Below are positions 1 to 9,225 of a stretch of DNA of 64,000 nucleotides, in pieces. The DNA is taken from positions 1,240,001 to 1,304,000 of the forward strand of contig CP121313.1 in the NCBI GenBank assembly GCA_043513815.1, in the 5' to 3' direction. Made by a program: the position numbers and the translations under genes. This stretch comes from JANQIO01 sp043513815 (GTDB lineage Bacteria > Pseudomonadota > Gammaproteobacteria > Pseudomonadales > Halieaceae). The stretch's first letter is position 1, and the number at the start of each line of letters is the position of its first letter. Under the pieces are notes generated by a model. It did no database searches, was not told the DNA's origin, and saw only the letters and a list, made by a program, of their open reading frames with translations.

Positions 1-2
1 GA

Positions 3-938
3 GTGGCGCCGCGGGGGCAGGCGTTTGCGCTGTTGTCACTTGATGAGCGCAGTTTTGGTGCCCAGGTCATGGGGGTAGTGCCGGCGGCCGAGCAGGCCAT
101 TTCGACACTGCCCACATCGCTGGTGGCAGGTCGCTACCTGACCTCCGGCGAAGAGGCCTACATCGGCAGCACTTTGGCCCGCAACCTGGGGGCGCAGACC
201 GGTGACGAACTGGTGGTGCTGGGTACCGGTCCCGAGGGCGGTGTCGCCGCACTGGCAGTGACGGTGGTGGGCATCTTCGAGACTGGCCAGGCTGAACTCG
301 ACCGGGGCCTGGTACAGGTACCACTGAAAGCCTTTCAGCAGGCGTTCTATCTCGAGGACCAGGTGCACCAGCTCGCGCTGGTTGTGGATGACCTGTCCAG
401 GCTGGACAAGGTGGCGGCAAGCGTTGAGGCGCTGCTGCCGCCCGAGCTTGCATTTCGCCGCTGGCAGCAGCTCATGCCTGACGTGGTCCAGGCTATAGCC
501 CTGGACCGTGCCAGCAACCGCTTGTTCTACGGCATCCTCACCCTGGTTGTGCTGTTCTCTATCGTCAACACCTTCATCATGACCGTGTTTGAGCGCACCC
601 GTGAATTCGGCATGTTGCTGGCCATTGGTATGCGCCCCTGGCGCCTGATCGGCATGCTACAGCTGGAAGCCCTGTGGCTGGCGGCACTGGGTAGCGCCAT
701 TGCCTGCCTGCTAGCCATACCCATGCTGGCCTGGTTGTCGCAGGTGGGTATTCCCATGGCCGGCATGGAAGACCTGATGGGTGGGTTTGCCTTCCCCAGC
801 CACCTTAAGGCCGACATATCGCTGGTTCAGATGGGCGTCATTCCGCTGGTGTTTGTGGTGGGTTGCCAGATCTCGGCGTTGTTACCGGCCCTGCGCCTGC
901 GCAGACTGGACCCGGTGGAGGCCCTGCGTGCGGACTAG
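3..938 (+). CDS. ABC transporter permease, FtsX/MacB type (5' partial)
   Basis: Inner-membrane permease of an FtsX-type ABC transporter (LolC/MacB superfamily), working with the permease and ATPase genes just downstream. The first part visible matches the middle of a periplasmic MacB-like core domain. Hydrophobic segments follow at about residues 176-195, 220-245 and 275-295, with a typical FtsX motif around FERTREFGMLLAIGMRP (about 196-212) and the family C-terminus LRLRRLDPVEALRAD. The family is usually near 400 residues, so the true start lies before the window; position 3 is only the first in-frame GTG. It overlaps the next gene by 11 bp, suggesting translational coupling. The exported substrate cannot be read from sequence; lipoprotein or lipid export are possible. 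Confidence 0.85.
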   Translation: MAPRGQAFALLSLDERSFGAQVMGVVPAAEQAISTLPTSLVAGRYLTSGEEAYIGSTLARNLGAQTGDELVVLGTGPEGGVAALAVTVVGIFETGQAELDRGLVQVPLKAFQQAFYLEDQVHQLALVVDDLSRLDKVAASVEALLPPELAFRRWQQLMPDVVQAIALDRASNRLFYGILTLVVLFSIVNTFIMTVFERTREFGMLLAIGMRPWRLIGMLQLEALWLAALGSAIACLLAIPMLAWLSQVGIPMAGMEDLMGGFAFPSHLKADISLVQMGVIPLVFVVGCQISALLPALRLRRLDPVEALRAD

Positions 939-2148
939 CGTGCCCATCACGGTGCTGGCGCAGCTTGGCTGGCGCAACCTGTGGCGACACCGCCGTCGCA
1001 ACGCGATGCTGCTGGGGGCCATCGTACTTGCCGTGGCCTTTGTGCTGCTGGCCAACAGCCTGTTGCGCGGCTGGCAGGCGCAGATGCTGGGTACGGTAGT
1101 GGCCAACCTGACAGGGCATGTGAAGGTGCTGGCGCCCGGCTATCTGGATGATCCCTCCATCGAGCGCGGCTTTCGACTGCCCGCTGGTTACCGGCCTGCA
1201 GTTCCGGGCCTTGAGGCCTGGGCAAGTCGGGTGCGGGTGCCAGGGGTGATCCTGTCCGAACGCGATACCCGCGGCGTGCAACTGGTTGGCGTGGACCCGG
1301 CACAGGAACTTGAGATCTCCTTTCTCGCCGACGCGGCGGTGGAAGGCGATTACCTGTCATCGCCGGCGGATCGCCGCGTGCTGATTGGCGCAGCACTGGC
1401 CGAGCAGCTTGAAACCCGGGTAGGGCGACGCATCGTCTTGATGACCCAGGGTAGCGACGGTCGCAATCGCGAGGCGGGTTACCGGATCGCCGGAGTTTAT
1501 CGCGCCAGCAGCGCGAGTCTGGAGAAAGTCTTCGTGTTCACCGGCCGTGAAGTACTGCAATCGCTGCTCGATTCCGACGCGGTGACTGAACTGTCGATAC
1601 GGCTGGCAGAGAACGACCAGCGTAGCGCCGCCAGGGAGATTCTCCAGCGCCGGTTCGCCGGCCAGCAGGCGAGCACCTGGGATGAGCTGGAACCGATGGC
1701 GGCCAGCATGTTTCGCTTTGTCGACACCGCCATGCTGATCTGGTTTTCCATCATGATGGCGGCGCTGGCCTTTGGCCTGGTCAATACCCTGGTCACTGCG
1801 GTCATGGAGCGTAACCGCGAACTGGGTATGCTTCGCGCCATTGGTATGCAGCCGGGAGTGCTGCTGCTGCAGGTGGTGATGGAGTCGCTGATGATTGTGT
1901 CGCTGGGAGTGACGCTGGGCATTGGGGTGGGCATGCTGGCGGTGCGCGCCCTGGCGGGCGGCATCGACCTGAGCCAGTGGACGGCGGGCATTGAAAGCTA
2001 CTACATGGGCAGCGTACTGGTGCCGGTGCTGTTGCCCTACGACATTATGCGGGTATTGGGCCTGAGCCTTTTGTTCGGCCTGCTCGCCAGTGCTTTTCCC
2101 GCCTGGCGGGCGGTGCGCGTGGAACCGCTGGATGCCATGAGGCGATAA
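928..2148 (+). CDS. ABC transporter permease, FtsX/MacB type
   Basis: Second FtsX-like permease (406 aa), probably forming a heterodimer with the preceding one. An N-terminal membrane segment (about residues 25-45) follows QLGWRNLWRHRRRNAML; next come a periplasmic MacB-like core, three C-terminal membrane segments, the motif MERNRELGMLRAIGMQP and the end FPAWRAVRVEPLDAMRR. I chose GTG at 928 because GGAG at 917-920 sits 7 nt upstream; GTG at 940 is the alternative. An open frame reaches further upstream, but its translation inside the previous gene is not family-like. It ends 2 nt before the ATPase gene. The pair resembles LolC/LolE, but the neighbouring barrel gene argues for a dedicated exporter. 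Confidence 0.87.
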   Translation: MRTSVPITVLAQLGWRNLWRHRRRNAMLLGAIVLAVAFVLLANSLLRGWQAQMLGTVVANLTGHVKVLAPGYLDDPSIERGFRLPAGYRPAVPGLEAWASRVRVPGVILSERDTRGVQLVGVDPAQELEISFLADAAVEGDYLSSPADRRVLIGAALAEQLETRVGRRIVLMTQGSDGRNREAGYRIAGVYRASSASLEKVFVFTGREVLQSLLDSDAVTELSIRLAENDQRSAAREILQRRFAGQQASTWDELEPMAASMFRFVDTAMLIWFSIMMAALAFGLVNTLVTAVMERNRELGMLRAIGMQPGVLLLQVVMESLMIVSLGVTLGIGVGMLAVRALAGGIDLSQWTAGIESYYMGSVLVPVLLPYDIMRVLGLSLLFGLLASAFPAWRAVRVEPLDAMRR

Positions 2149-2150
2149 AG

Positions 2151-2858
2151 ATGAGCGAGCCGGATTATGTTGTGCAGTGCCGTGGGCTGGAGCGCACCTA
2201 CCACGATGACGGAGTGCCGGTGCACGCGCTGGCCGGCGTGGATCTGGAAGTGGAGCGTGGTGACTTTGTGAGCCTGGCCGGCCCCTCCGGGTCTGGCAAG
2301 TCCACGCTGCTCAACTGTATCGGCGGGCTTGATCGCGCCACCGCTGGCAGTGTGACCGTGGGCGGGGTGGACCTCGCGACACTGTCGCCGTCTGAGCTGG
2401 CCGAACTGCGCCTGCGCCGGGTGGGTTTCGTGTTCCAGTCCTACAACCTGATTCCGGTCCTGTCGGCGCGAGAGAATGTCGAGTTCATCATGCACCTGCA
2501 GGGTATTCCCGCCGCCCAACGCCATAACGATGCCATGGCCATGCTCGACTCCCTGGGCATCGGCGAGCTGGCAGACCGCCGCCCCGGCGAACTGTCCGGC
2601 GGCCAACAGCAGCGGGTGGCGGTGGCTCGCGCGATTGTCAGCAAGCCGGTACTGCTGCTGGCAGACGAACCCAGTGCCAACCTGGATTCCCAGACCACGG
2701 CAGAGCTGCTGCAGCTGCTGGCTGATATCAACCAGCAGCGTGGCATGACCATCATCACGGCAACACACGACCCCGCTGTGATGGCCTTTGCCCGCCGCCG
2801 TGTTGGCCTGCAGGACGGCCTGATCGTGTCGGACCAGCGCGACGCGGCGGAGGCCTGA
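2151..2858 (+). CDS. ABC transporter ATP-binding protein (LolD/MacB-type)
   Basis: Cytoplasmic ATPase (235 aa) powering the two upstream permeases. Visible motifs: Walker A GPSGSGKST, Q-loop FVFQSYNLIPVLSARENVE, signature LSGGQQQRVAVARA, Walker B LLLADEPSANLD and switch His in TATHD. Length and motifs fit the LolD/MacB ATPase family. The gene starts 2 nt after the permease stop, and its own stop region overlaps the ribosome-binding site of the next gene (GGAGG at 2849-2853), so all four genes look like one operon. Family is certain; the transported substrate is not. Confidence 0.93.
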   Translation: MSEPDYVVQCRGLERTYHDDGVPVHALAGVDLEVERGDFVSLAGPSGSGKSTLLNCIGGLDRATAGSVTVGGVDLATLSPSELAELRLRRVGFVFQSYNLIPVLSARENVEFIMHLQGIPAAQRHNDAMAMLDSLGIGELADRRPGELSGGQQQRVAVARAIVSKPVLLLADEPSANLDSQTTAELLQLLADINQQRGMTIITATHDPAVMAFARRRVGLQDGLIVSDQRDAAEA

Positions 2859-2860
2859 CC

Positions 2861-4087
2861 ATACGCGCGCCGCTTTGCCTCTGGCTTGTTCTGCTGGCGG
2901 GTCAGGCCAGTGCGGACAGTTTTGATGTTCGGCTCAAGGCCTTTGGCACGGTCAATGATCTCCCGGGCAGCGATCTACAGGGTGAGACCACCGGCAACCC
3001 GGCCGTAGATGGCAACCTCGACCTGAGATTGCTGTTCCGCAAGCAGTTCGACAGCTGGGAAGCGATTGTCGACCACAGCACCATCGGCCTGGCCGGTGAC
3101 GCCTTTGAGTTCAGTGAGAATAACCGCGGCGCTATAGACCAGACGCCGACTGACGATGACCGCCGGGCCCTGGAACTGACCTGGACTCTGGAGCGGGGCG
3201 ATCGCCACCGGGTTTACCACCGCTTTGACCGCCTGGCCCTGCGTTACAGCGCCGAACGCTGGAACCTGACGCTGGGGCGCGAGGCGGTAAGCTGGGGCAG
3301 CGGCAAGGTGTTCAACCCCCTGGACCTGTTTGCACCGTTTGCCCCCACGACCGTGGACCGGGACTACAAGCCCGGGCAGGACCTGGTGAAGTTTGACCGC
3401 CGACTGGAGCAGGGCGATCTGCAGCTGCTGGGCGTCTTCCGGCGCGACGGGCAGGGCGGACGCGACAGCGAGGAGAATTCCTATGGCGGCCGTTGGCACC
3501 GATTTCTGGGCAACAGTGAAATTGACCTGGCGCTGGTGCGACACTTTGGCGATGACGTCGGCGCTATCAGTTTCCGCCAGCCGCTGGGCGGCGCCCTGCT
3601 GCAGACCGACTGGATGGTGACGCGGCTGGACGATGAGAATGACACGGTCTGGTCCGGCGTGGTCAACATCGACTACAGCTTCAGTCTGCTTGAGCGCACC
3701 ACCTACCTGTTCGCCGAGTATTTCCGCAACGGTTTTGGCCGCAGCAACAAACCGGTGGACCTGGCGCGGTTGCCGCCGGCGCTGGTGGAGCGACTGCAGC
3801 GCGGTGAGCTGTTCACACTGATGAAGGATTACGGCGCTGTGGGCGGTTCCTACCAGTGGCACCCCCTGTTGGTGCAAAACCTGACCTGGCTGGCCAATCT
3901 GGAGGATGGCTCCGGATTGCTGCAAACCAACATTGCCTACGAACCCGGTGACCAGGCCCGCCTGGAGGCGGGTCTCACGCTGACCCACGGTGAACGGGGA
4001 GATGAGTACGGGCGTATCGATGTGGGTAACGGCTTTACCACCGGGGGTGGAAGCCGTATCTTCCTGCGTTGGACTTATTTCTGGTAA
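2861..4087 (+). CDS. Outer-membrane beta-barrel protein with apparent ATA start
   Basis: Predicted outer-membrane protein (about 408 aa). The open frame runs from the end of the ATPase gene and encodes a good signal peptide (RAPLCLWLVLLAGQASA, then D), followed by alternating beta-strand-like sequence rich in aromatic residues and ending in a terminal aromatic segment (IFLRWTYFW). There is no ATG, GTG or TTG before the signal peptide in this frame. A strong GGAGG (2849-2853) lies 7 nt before an ATA codon at 2861, and a CTG is at 2855. The first ATG is at 3029, which would remove the signal peptide. Being cotranscribed with an ABC exporter, it may be that system's outer-membrane partner. No exact family recognised; a porin-like or DUF1302-like barrel is the best guess. 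Confidence 0.68.
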   Translation: MRAPLCLWLVLLAGQASADSFDVRLKAFGTVNDLPGSDLQGETTGNPAVDGNLDLRLLFRKQFDSWEAIVDHSTIGLAGDAFEFSENNRGAIDQTPTDDDRRALELTWTLERGDRHRVYHRFDRLALRYSAERWNLTLGREAVSWGSGKVFNPLDLFAPFAPTTVDRDYKPGQDLVKFDRRLEQGDLQLLGVFRRDGQGGRDSEENSYGGRWHRFLGNSEIDLALVRHFGDDVGAISFRQPLGGALLQTDWMVTRLDDENDTVWSGVVNIDYSFSLLERTTYLFAEYFRNGFGRSNKPVDLARLPPALVERLQRGELFTLMKDYGAVGGSYQWHPLLVQNLTWLANLEDGSGLLQTNIAYEPGDQARLEAGLTLTHGERGDEYGRIDVGNGFTTGGGSRIFLRWTYFW

Positions 4088-4116
4088 CCACTCTTCACAT
4101 AATCAGGGGAAACCCA

Positions 4117-5445
4117 ATGAAACACCTTACTCGCGCCCTGCTGATCGGGCTGCTGGCCGCACTGCCGGTGCAGGCGGATGACCTGGACCGGGCTGTTCAG
4201 AAAGACTACGACCGTCACCTGGAGGCGCTGTTCAAGCATTTCCACAGTAATCCCGAACTCTCCTATATGGAAAACAAGACCGCTGCGCGGCTGGCCAGCG
4301 AGCTGCGGGAGGCCGGCTTTGAGGTCACCGAGGGCGTGGGCGGCACCGGCGTTGTTGCGTTGATGGAAAACGGCCCCGGCCCGATGGTAATGATGCGCGC
4401 CGATATGGACGGCCTGCCGGTGGAGGAAAAATCCGGCCTGCCCTATGCCAGTCGCGCCAGGCAGGTGGACTGGGACGGCAACGAGGTGTTTGTGATGCAG
4501 GCCTGTGGCCACGATGTGCATATCACCAGCCTGGTAGGTACGGCCCGTTACATGGCGCAGAACCGCGACACCTGGTCAGGCACCCTGATGTTGATCGGTC
4601 AGCCCGCTGAGGAGCGGGTGGGCGGTGCTCGCAACATGATGGAAGACAAGCTCTGGAAGCGTTTCGGCAAGCCCGACTACGCGCTGGCCTTCCACGTCAC
4701 CTCGGCGGTGCCCACCGGCAAGCTGGTGGCCAGCCCGGCACCGTACTCCGGCTCCGATACCGTGGACATCACCATTCACGGCGTCGGCGCTCATGGTGCC
4801 AGCCCCCACGGCGGTATCGATCCCGTCGTGCTGGGTTCGCAGATCGTGCTGGGCCTGCAGACAGTGGTCAGCCGCAGCCTGCCGCCCCGCGAACCCGGCG
4901 TGATCACGGTGGGTTCCTTCCACTCTGGCACCAAGCACAACATTATTTCTGATCGCGCCCACCTGCAGCTCACGGTGCGCAGCGAAAGCCCGGAAGCTCG
5001 CGAAGTGCTGCTCGACGGCATCAAGCGCGTGGCCGAGAACATGGGCCGGGTGGCGGGCCTGCCGGAAGATAAACTGCCCGAAGTTGTGGTGTCTGGTGAG
5101 GGCGTACCGCCCACCATCAACGACATGACGCTGCTGACGGAGCTGCGCAGTCAGTGGCAGTCGGTGCTGGGCGAAGATATTTTCCATGAAGCCAAGCGCC
5201 AGGGCATGGGCGCGGAAGACTTCGGCTTCTTTACCTCCGATCCCTATATTCCCAGTGTCTACTTCGCCGTCGGCGGCACGCCGCAAAAGGCCTTTGACGC
5301 CGCCGCCAAAGGTGGCCCGCCGGTACCGACCCACCACTCGCCGATCTTCAAGATCGAGCCCGAGGAGTCGGTCACCCTGGGTGTTGAGGCAACAGTAGTT
5401 GCCCTGCAAAAACTGCTGCAGGCAGACCAGGTGGTCGCCCGCTAA
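4117..5445 (+). CDS. Exported M20-family amidohydrolase
   Basis: Zinc-type amidohydrolase/carboxypeptidase (442 aa) of the AbgB/hippurate-hydrolase/IAA-amino-acid-hydrolase branch, cleaving an amide-linked acyl or aryl group from an amino acid. ATG 4117 is preceded by AGGGGA and encodes a signal peptide ending near LPVQADD, so a periplasmic or secreted enzyme is likely. Metal-binding motifs: RADMDGLPVEE, QACGHDVHITSL, QPAEERVGGARNMM, LAFHVTS and the C-terminal PTHHSPIFK. The dimerisation domain lies in the middle (DTVDITIHGVGAHGASPHGG). It starts 29 nt after the barrel gene and may belong to the same transcript. Substrate cannot be deduced. Confidence 0.9.
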   Translation: MKHLTRALLIGLLAALPVQADDLDRAVQKDYDRHLEALFKHFHSNPELSYMENKTAARLASELREAGFEVTEGVGGTGVVALMENGPGPMVMMRADMDGLPVEEKSGLPYASRARQVDWDGNEVFVMQACGHDVHITSLVGTARYMAQNRDTWSGTLMLIGQPAEERVGGARNMMEDKLWKRFGKPDYALAFHVTSAVPTGKLVASPAPYSGSDTVDITIHGVGAHGASPHGGIDPVVLGSQIVLGLQTVVSRSLPPREPGVITVGSFHSGTKHNIISDRAHLQLTVRSESPEAREVLLDGIKRVAENMGRVAGLPEDKLPEVVVSGEGVPPTINDMTLLTELRSQWQSVLGEDIFHEAKRQGMGAEDFGFFTSDPYIPSVYFAVGGTPQKAFDAAAKGGPPVPTHHSPIFKIEPEESVTLGVEATVVALQKLLQADQVVAR

Positions 5446-5451
5446 ACCGGC

Positions 5452-6639
5452 GTGTCACCGAACACCAGCGCCAGTGCGGTCCAGCGCCTGCACGGCCTGG
5501 ACTTTCTGCGCTCCCTGATGATGAGCCTGGGCGTGGTGCTCCACACCGCCCAGCTCTACCTCAGCATGCCCATCGTGGACTATTACTGGGACACCGCCCG
5601 CTCCCTGTCCATGGACGTGCTGCTGTATTTCATCAACACCTTTCGCATGCCGGTGTTCTTCCTGTTGTCCGGTTTTTTCACTGCGCTGCTGTTGGATAAG
5701 CGCGGCGCCGCTGCCATGTTCAGGAACCGCTGGCAGCGCATAGTGATTCCGTTTCTGATATTTCTGCCACCACTGGCGCTGGTGATGACCTTGCTGCGTA
5801 TTGTCGCTGCTCATATCAGCGCCACCGGCGAGTTCGGCTTCGATGTGTCACTCATCGAGCACCCAGCCATTCTCTGGAACAACACCCACAACCTGTGGTT
5901 TCTCTATTACCTGATTGGCCACCTGGGTGGCGTGTGGCTGCTCTGGCAGCTCTGGCAGCGGCTGTCTGAGACGCGGCAGCGCGGCATTCAGGCCTTGTTC
6001 ACAGCCAGGCCAATCGACGCCTTTGCGGTGTTCGTACCGTTCTGCCTGGCACTCGCGGCCCTGGGTGCGCTCAACTGGTCTGGCAGAATCAGCGGCAAAC
6101 TGAGCTTTGTGCCATCCCCCAGCGTGTATGTTTATTTCGGGCTGTGTTTCCTGATGGGCTGGTTGCTCTACTGGCGGAAGGGGGACCTGACCACTCTGGG
6201 GCAGCGTTGGAAGCGATATATGGGCATCGCCACGGTGCTCTTTGTCGCCTCCCTGGGAACGATTCTCTCCAAAGGCACGCCGGGCACCGGGGTCTACGCG
6301 GTATTGCATACACTGTTGTCGTTGCTGACCGGGTTCTCTATCGGATACTTCATGCTCGCCTTTGTCGGTCTCTTCAGTCGACACTGCCAGGCTTTCAATC
6401 CCTGGATTCGGTATTTTTCTGACAGTGCCTACTGGATTTTCATCTTCCACTCAGTGCCCATGCTGCTGCTGGCCCTGCCGCTGCATGCCTGGGCGGTGCC
6501 CGCAGAAATCAAGTTCCTGGTGGTGTGCTCGGGAACGCTGCTAGCCTGCCTGATCACCTACCAGGGATTTGTCCGCAATGGCAGGATCGGCGAGATTCTG
6601 AACGGGCGACGCTACAGCAACGTGCCCTGGCGGGGGTGA
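5452..6639 (+). CDS. Membrane acyltransferase family 3 protein (OpgC-like)
   Basis: Integral-membrane acyltransferase (395 aa), similar in layout to OpgC/MdoC and other acyltransferase-3 proteins that put succinyl or acetyl groups on glucans and surface sugars. The N-terminus has the family hallmark LHGLDFLRSLMMSLGVVLHT with the candidate catalytic His; about ten hydrophobic segments follow, including FLLSGFFTALLL with the adjacent RNRWQRIVIPF. It uses GTG at 5452, only 6 nt after the amidohydrolase stop and without a clear ribosome-binding site, consistent with translational coupling. The acceptor molecule is unknown. Confidence 0.82.
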   Translation: MSPNTSASAVQRLHGLDFLRSLMMSLGVVLHTAQLYLSMPIVDYYWDTARSLSMDVLLYFINTFRMPVFFLLSGFFTALLLDKRGAAAMFRNRWQRIVIPFLIFLPPLALVMTLLRIVAAHISATGEFGFDVSLIEHPAILWNNTHNLWFLYYLIGHLGGVWLLWQLWQRLSETRQRGIQALFTARPIDAFAVFVPFCLALAALGALNWSGRISGKLSFVPSPSVYVYFGLCFLMGWLLYWRKGDLTTLGQRWKRYMGIATVLFVASLGTILSKGTPGTGVYAVLHTLLSLLTGFSIGYFMLAFVGLFSRHCQAFNPWIRYFSDSAYWIFIFHSVPMLLLALPLHAWAVPAEIKFLVVCSGTLLACLITYQGFVRNGRIGEILNGRRYSNVPWRG

Positions 6640-6807
6640 GGCGTGTAGGCTTGCTTGCCGGGGCCGCAGCATCCTTGCGTTCAGGCGTAGCCCATTGCCG
6701 GAAACGGGGTGGCATTTTGCGCTCATAGTCACAGTTTCGGGCTGCCGTCGGCGCTAGCGCTGGCCCCGGCGTTATAGTGATTCCGAAGACTCTGGGGAAT
6801 CACGATC
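6640..6807 (+). promoter_or_regulatory. Probable promoter region of the kinase-phosphatase-FHA cluster
   Basis: 168-nt gap containing a GCGCTAGCGC palindrome near 6751 and a -10-like TTATAG around 6772. GGGGAA near 6793-6798 precedes the GTG start at 6808. No clear -35 box, so this is a tentative promoter. Confidence 0.35.
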
Positions 6808-8448
6808 GTGGAGCGGATGGGCGCCGTCCTGTGGCGGCTGATCAGCTGGAAAACCGCGCTGGTGCTGGTGACGGTTGTCGTCAGTGTCGGGTACCGCGGC
6901 CTGCCCGATATCGGTTGGCTGACGGATAGCCTGCGCTCGCTGGCACTGCTGGTACAGGCCGACCTGGCTACAGCTTCGCCGATTTCTCCCTACCTCTCTT
7001 CGCTGTTGAACGGCGAGCCACCTGAGCTTAACGGCTGGTACCAGTACTGGGACGAGCGCGTGGCCCTGTCACTGGTAGTGCTTTATGCGGTGCTGCTACA
7101 GCCAAAACTGCAGCCGGTGGTAGCAGCCCTGCTGGCGCTGTTTACACTGGCAGGGCTGGTCGCGCTGCATGTCAGCCTGCAGGTAGTGGCGCTGGCCTGG
7201 CTGCCGGTTGAATACCTGCTGGTGGGATTGATGAGCAGCTATATCACCATGGCTTTGTGGAGTGCCCAGCGCCGCCGCTGGGACGCTCTGGAGCGACAGT
7301 CAACGCGAGCGCACAGCGCCCTGGCGCGAGAATTCCTCAAGCAGGACCGGCTCGAGGAATCCCTCGATGTATTGACCTACTGCCAGACCACTGAGCCGGT
7401 GCTGGAGACCTACTACGCGCTGGCACTGAAGCAGGAGTCCAAGCGACAGTATGCCGGAGCCATCAAGACGTTCCGTCTGCTAAGCCAGCGGCGCAGGAAC
7501 TACCGGGATGTGCCGGCGCGTCTGGGCCATCTCGAAGAGATTCACGAGCCCCAGCGCATCTCCGGCGGCAACCTGGCCCAGACCATCGCCATGGGATCTC
7601 CGCTGGTGAGCTTGCCGAGCCTTGGGCGCTACGAGCTGGAGCGCGAGATTGGCCGCGGCGCCATGGGTGTGGTGTACCTGGGCCGCGACCCGAAGATCGG
7701 CCGCCGGGTGGCGATCAAGACGCTGACCTACGCGGAATTCGACGAAGCGGTGGTCGATGACCTGAAAGCCCGCTTCTATCGCGAGGCCGAAGCGGCAGGG
7801 CGGCTCAACCACCCCAACATCGTCACCGTGTACGACGTGGGTGAAGAGGATGACCTGTCCTATATCGCCATGGACTACGCCGAGGGCGAACCGCTCAACC
7901 GCTACACCCAGCCCAGCCAGTTGCTGCCGGTGGCGACGGTGTACCAGATTGTCGCCGAGGTGGCCGATGCGCTGCACTATGCCCACCAGCAGCGCGTGGT
8001 GCACCGTGACATAAAGCCCGGCAATCTGATCTACAACCCGGACACCGAGCAACTCAAGGTGACCGACTTTGGCATCGCCCGCATGACCGACAACTCCAAC
8101 ACCCAGACCGGCGAGATACTCGGCAGCCCGATTTACCTGTCGCCGGAATTGCTGCAGGGAGAAAAGGCCACCGGTGCCACCGACATCTACAGCCTGGGGG
8201 TAAGCTTCTACCAGCTGCTCACCGGGCATGTGCCCTTCAATGGCGACAACGTCGCCAACGTCGCCTACCAGATCGTGCACTCCAAGTACAAGAGCGCCCG
8301 TAGCCTGCGGGCCGACCTGCCGCATAGCGCGGTGCGCATCATCAACCGCGCCATGCACCGCGACCCGGACAAGCGCTACAAGGATGCCGGCGAAATGGCC
8401 GCCGAGATCCGCAAACGTCTGCAGCGCGACTTCAAGCTGAGCGCCTGA
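6808..8448 (+). CDS. Membrane Ser/Thr protein kinase, CHASE2-kinase family lacking the CHASE2 domain
   Basis: Hanks-type Ser/Thr kinase (546 aa). The N-terminus has about three hydrophobic segments (residues 15-30, 88-120 and 122-145), then a TPR-like linker (about 165-245). The catalytic domain spans about residues 275-540: glycine loop IGRGAMGVVYLG, Lys304 in VAIK, HRD with Asp401, DFG with Asp420, and SPIYLSPE. Linker and kinase domain resemble CHASE2-domain kinases of gammaproteobacteria, but the large extracytoplasmic CHASE2 sensor is missing, leaving only a short loop. Start is GTG 6808; ATG 6817 is possible. A PP2C phosphatase and FHA protein follow, so the three probably form one phospho-signalling unit. 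Confidence 0.9.
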   Translation: MERMGAVLWRLISWKTALVLVTVVVSVGYRGLPDIGWLTDSLRSLALLVQADLATASPISPYLSSLLNGEPPELNGWYQYWDERVALSLVVLYAVLLQPKLQPVVAALLALFTLAGLVALHVSLQVVALAWLPVEYLLVGLMSSYITMALWSAQRRRWDALERQSTRAHSALAREFLKQDRLEESLDVLTYCQTTEPVLETYYALALKQESKRQYAGAIKTFRLLSQRRRNYRDVPARLGHLEEIHEPQRISGGNLAQTIAMGSPLVSLPSLGRYELEREIGRGAMGVVYLGRDPKIGRRVAIKTLTYAEFDEAVVDDLKARFYREAEAAGRLNHPNIVTVYDVGEEDDLSYIAMDYAEGEPLNRYTQPSQLLPVATVYQIVAEVADALHYAHQQRVVHRDIKPGNLIYNPDTEQLKVTDFGIARMTDNSNTQTGEILGSPIYLSPELLQGEKATGATDIYSLGVSFYQLLTGHVPFNGDNVANVAYQIVHSKYKSARSLRADLPHSAVRIINRAMHRDPDKRYKDAGEMAAEIRKRLQRDFKLSA

Positions 8449-8450
8449 CC

Positions 8451-9200
8451 ATGCATATCGACTGCTTTGGTTCGTCCCGCATTGGCCAGCGCTCTTCCAA
8501 CCAGGACAGTATTGCCTGCCACCGGCACGCTGATGCCTGTTCGGCGTTGGTGGCGGTGGCTGACGGTATGGGTGGCTACAAAGGCGGCGATATTGCCAGC
8601 CAGCTCGCCATCCAGTCCCTGGAACAGGCCTTGCTGGAACCGCTGAACAAGGCGCCGCCGGCGGGTATGCTGGAGCTTGAAGAGGGCTTGCTGCGATCTG
8701 CGCAGCAGGCCAACAGCGAGATTGTTGAACGTCGCGACAAGGAACCCCAGCACGCCAAGATGGGCACCACTCTGACGGCAGCGTTGCTTAAGGGCGGTCA
8801 CCTGTCGCTGGTGCACATCGGCGACTCTCGTTGCTACCGCTACCGCGATGGAGCGTTGGAACAGCTCACCGAAGATCACAACCTGGCCCAGCAAATGGTC
8901 CGGGAAAATGCGCTGGCCGCCAGCCAGTTGGAATCACATCCCTACAGCAACGTATTGACCCGCGCCCTGGGCGTGGACGGCACGGCCGACCTGGACCGCG
9001 TTAGTGTCGAGGTCGCCAGCGGCGATGCCTACCTGCTGTGTTCGGACGGTTTTTTTCAGGTGCTGGAAGAAGCCGATATTTGCGCGGTGCTGGAAGAGAA
9101 TCTCGGCCTCGAGGAAACGGTCACCCGCTTGCTCGACCTGTGTGTGGACCGGGAGACCAGTGACAATGCTTCCCTGGTCATGGCCCGATTAACAGATTGA
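8451..9200 (+). CDS. PP2C-family Ser/Thr phosphatase
   Basis: Metal-dependent protein phosphatase (249 aa), PppA/Stp-like. Motifs in order: RSSNQDS, VADGMGGYKGGDIAS with metal-binding Asp, MGTTLTAALL, HIGDSRCYRYRDG, LTEDHNLAQQM, LLCSDGFF and the C-terminal DNASLVMARL. It begins 2 nt after the kinase stop, so it is translationally coupled to the kinase and most likely reverses its phosphorylation. No signal peptide or membrane segment, hence cytosolic. Family assignment is secure; targets are unknown. Confidence 0.93.
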   Translation: MHIDCFGSSRIGQRSSNQDSIACHRHADACSALVAVADGMGGYKGGDIASQLAIQSLEQALLEPLNKAPPAGMLELEEGLLRSAQQANSEIVERRDKEPQHAKMGTTLTAALLKGGHLSLVHIGDSRCYRYRDGALEQLTEDHNLAQQMVRENALAASQLESHPYSNVLTRALGVDGTADLDRVSVEVASGDAYLLCSDGFFQVLEEADICAVLEENLGLEETVTRLLDLCVDRETSDNASLVMARLTD

Positions 9201-9225
9201 ATAAACGACTCAAGAGGAGAACAAC

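Noticed and set aside
781..927. Longer N-terminus for the second ABC permease
   Set aside because: Translation of this part is Arg/Trp-rich and unlike the family; it lies inside the previous gene and GGAG favours GTG 928.
1..2858. Transporter called LolCDE
   Set aside because: Motifs fit, but the family is broad and the operon includes an outer-membrane barrel gene, so substrate-specific naming is not justified.
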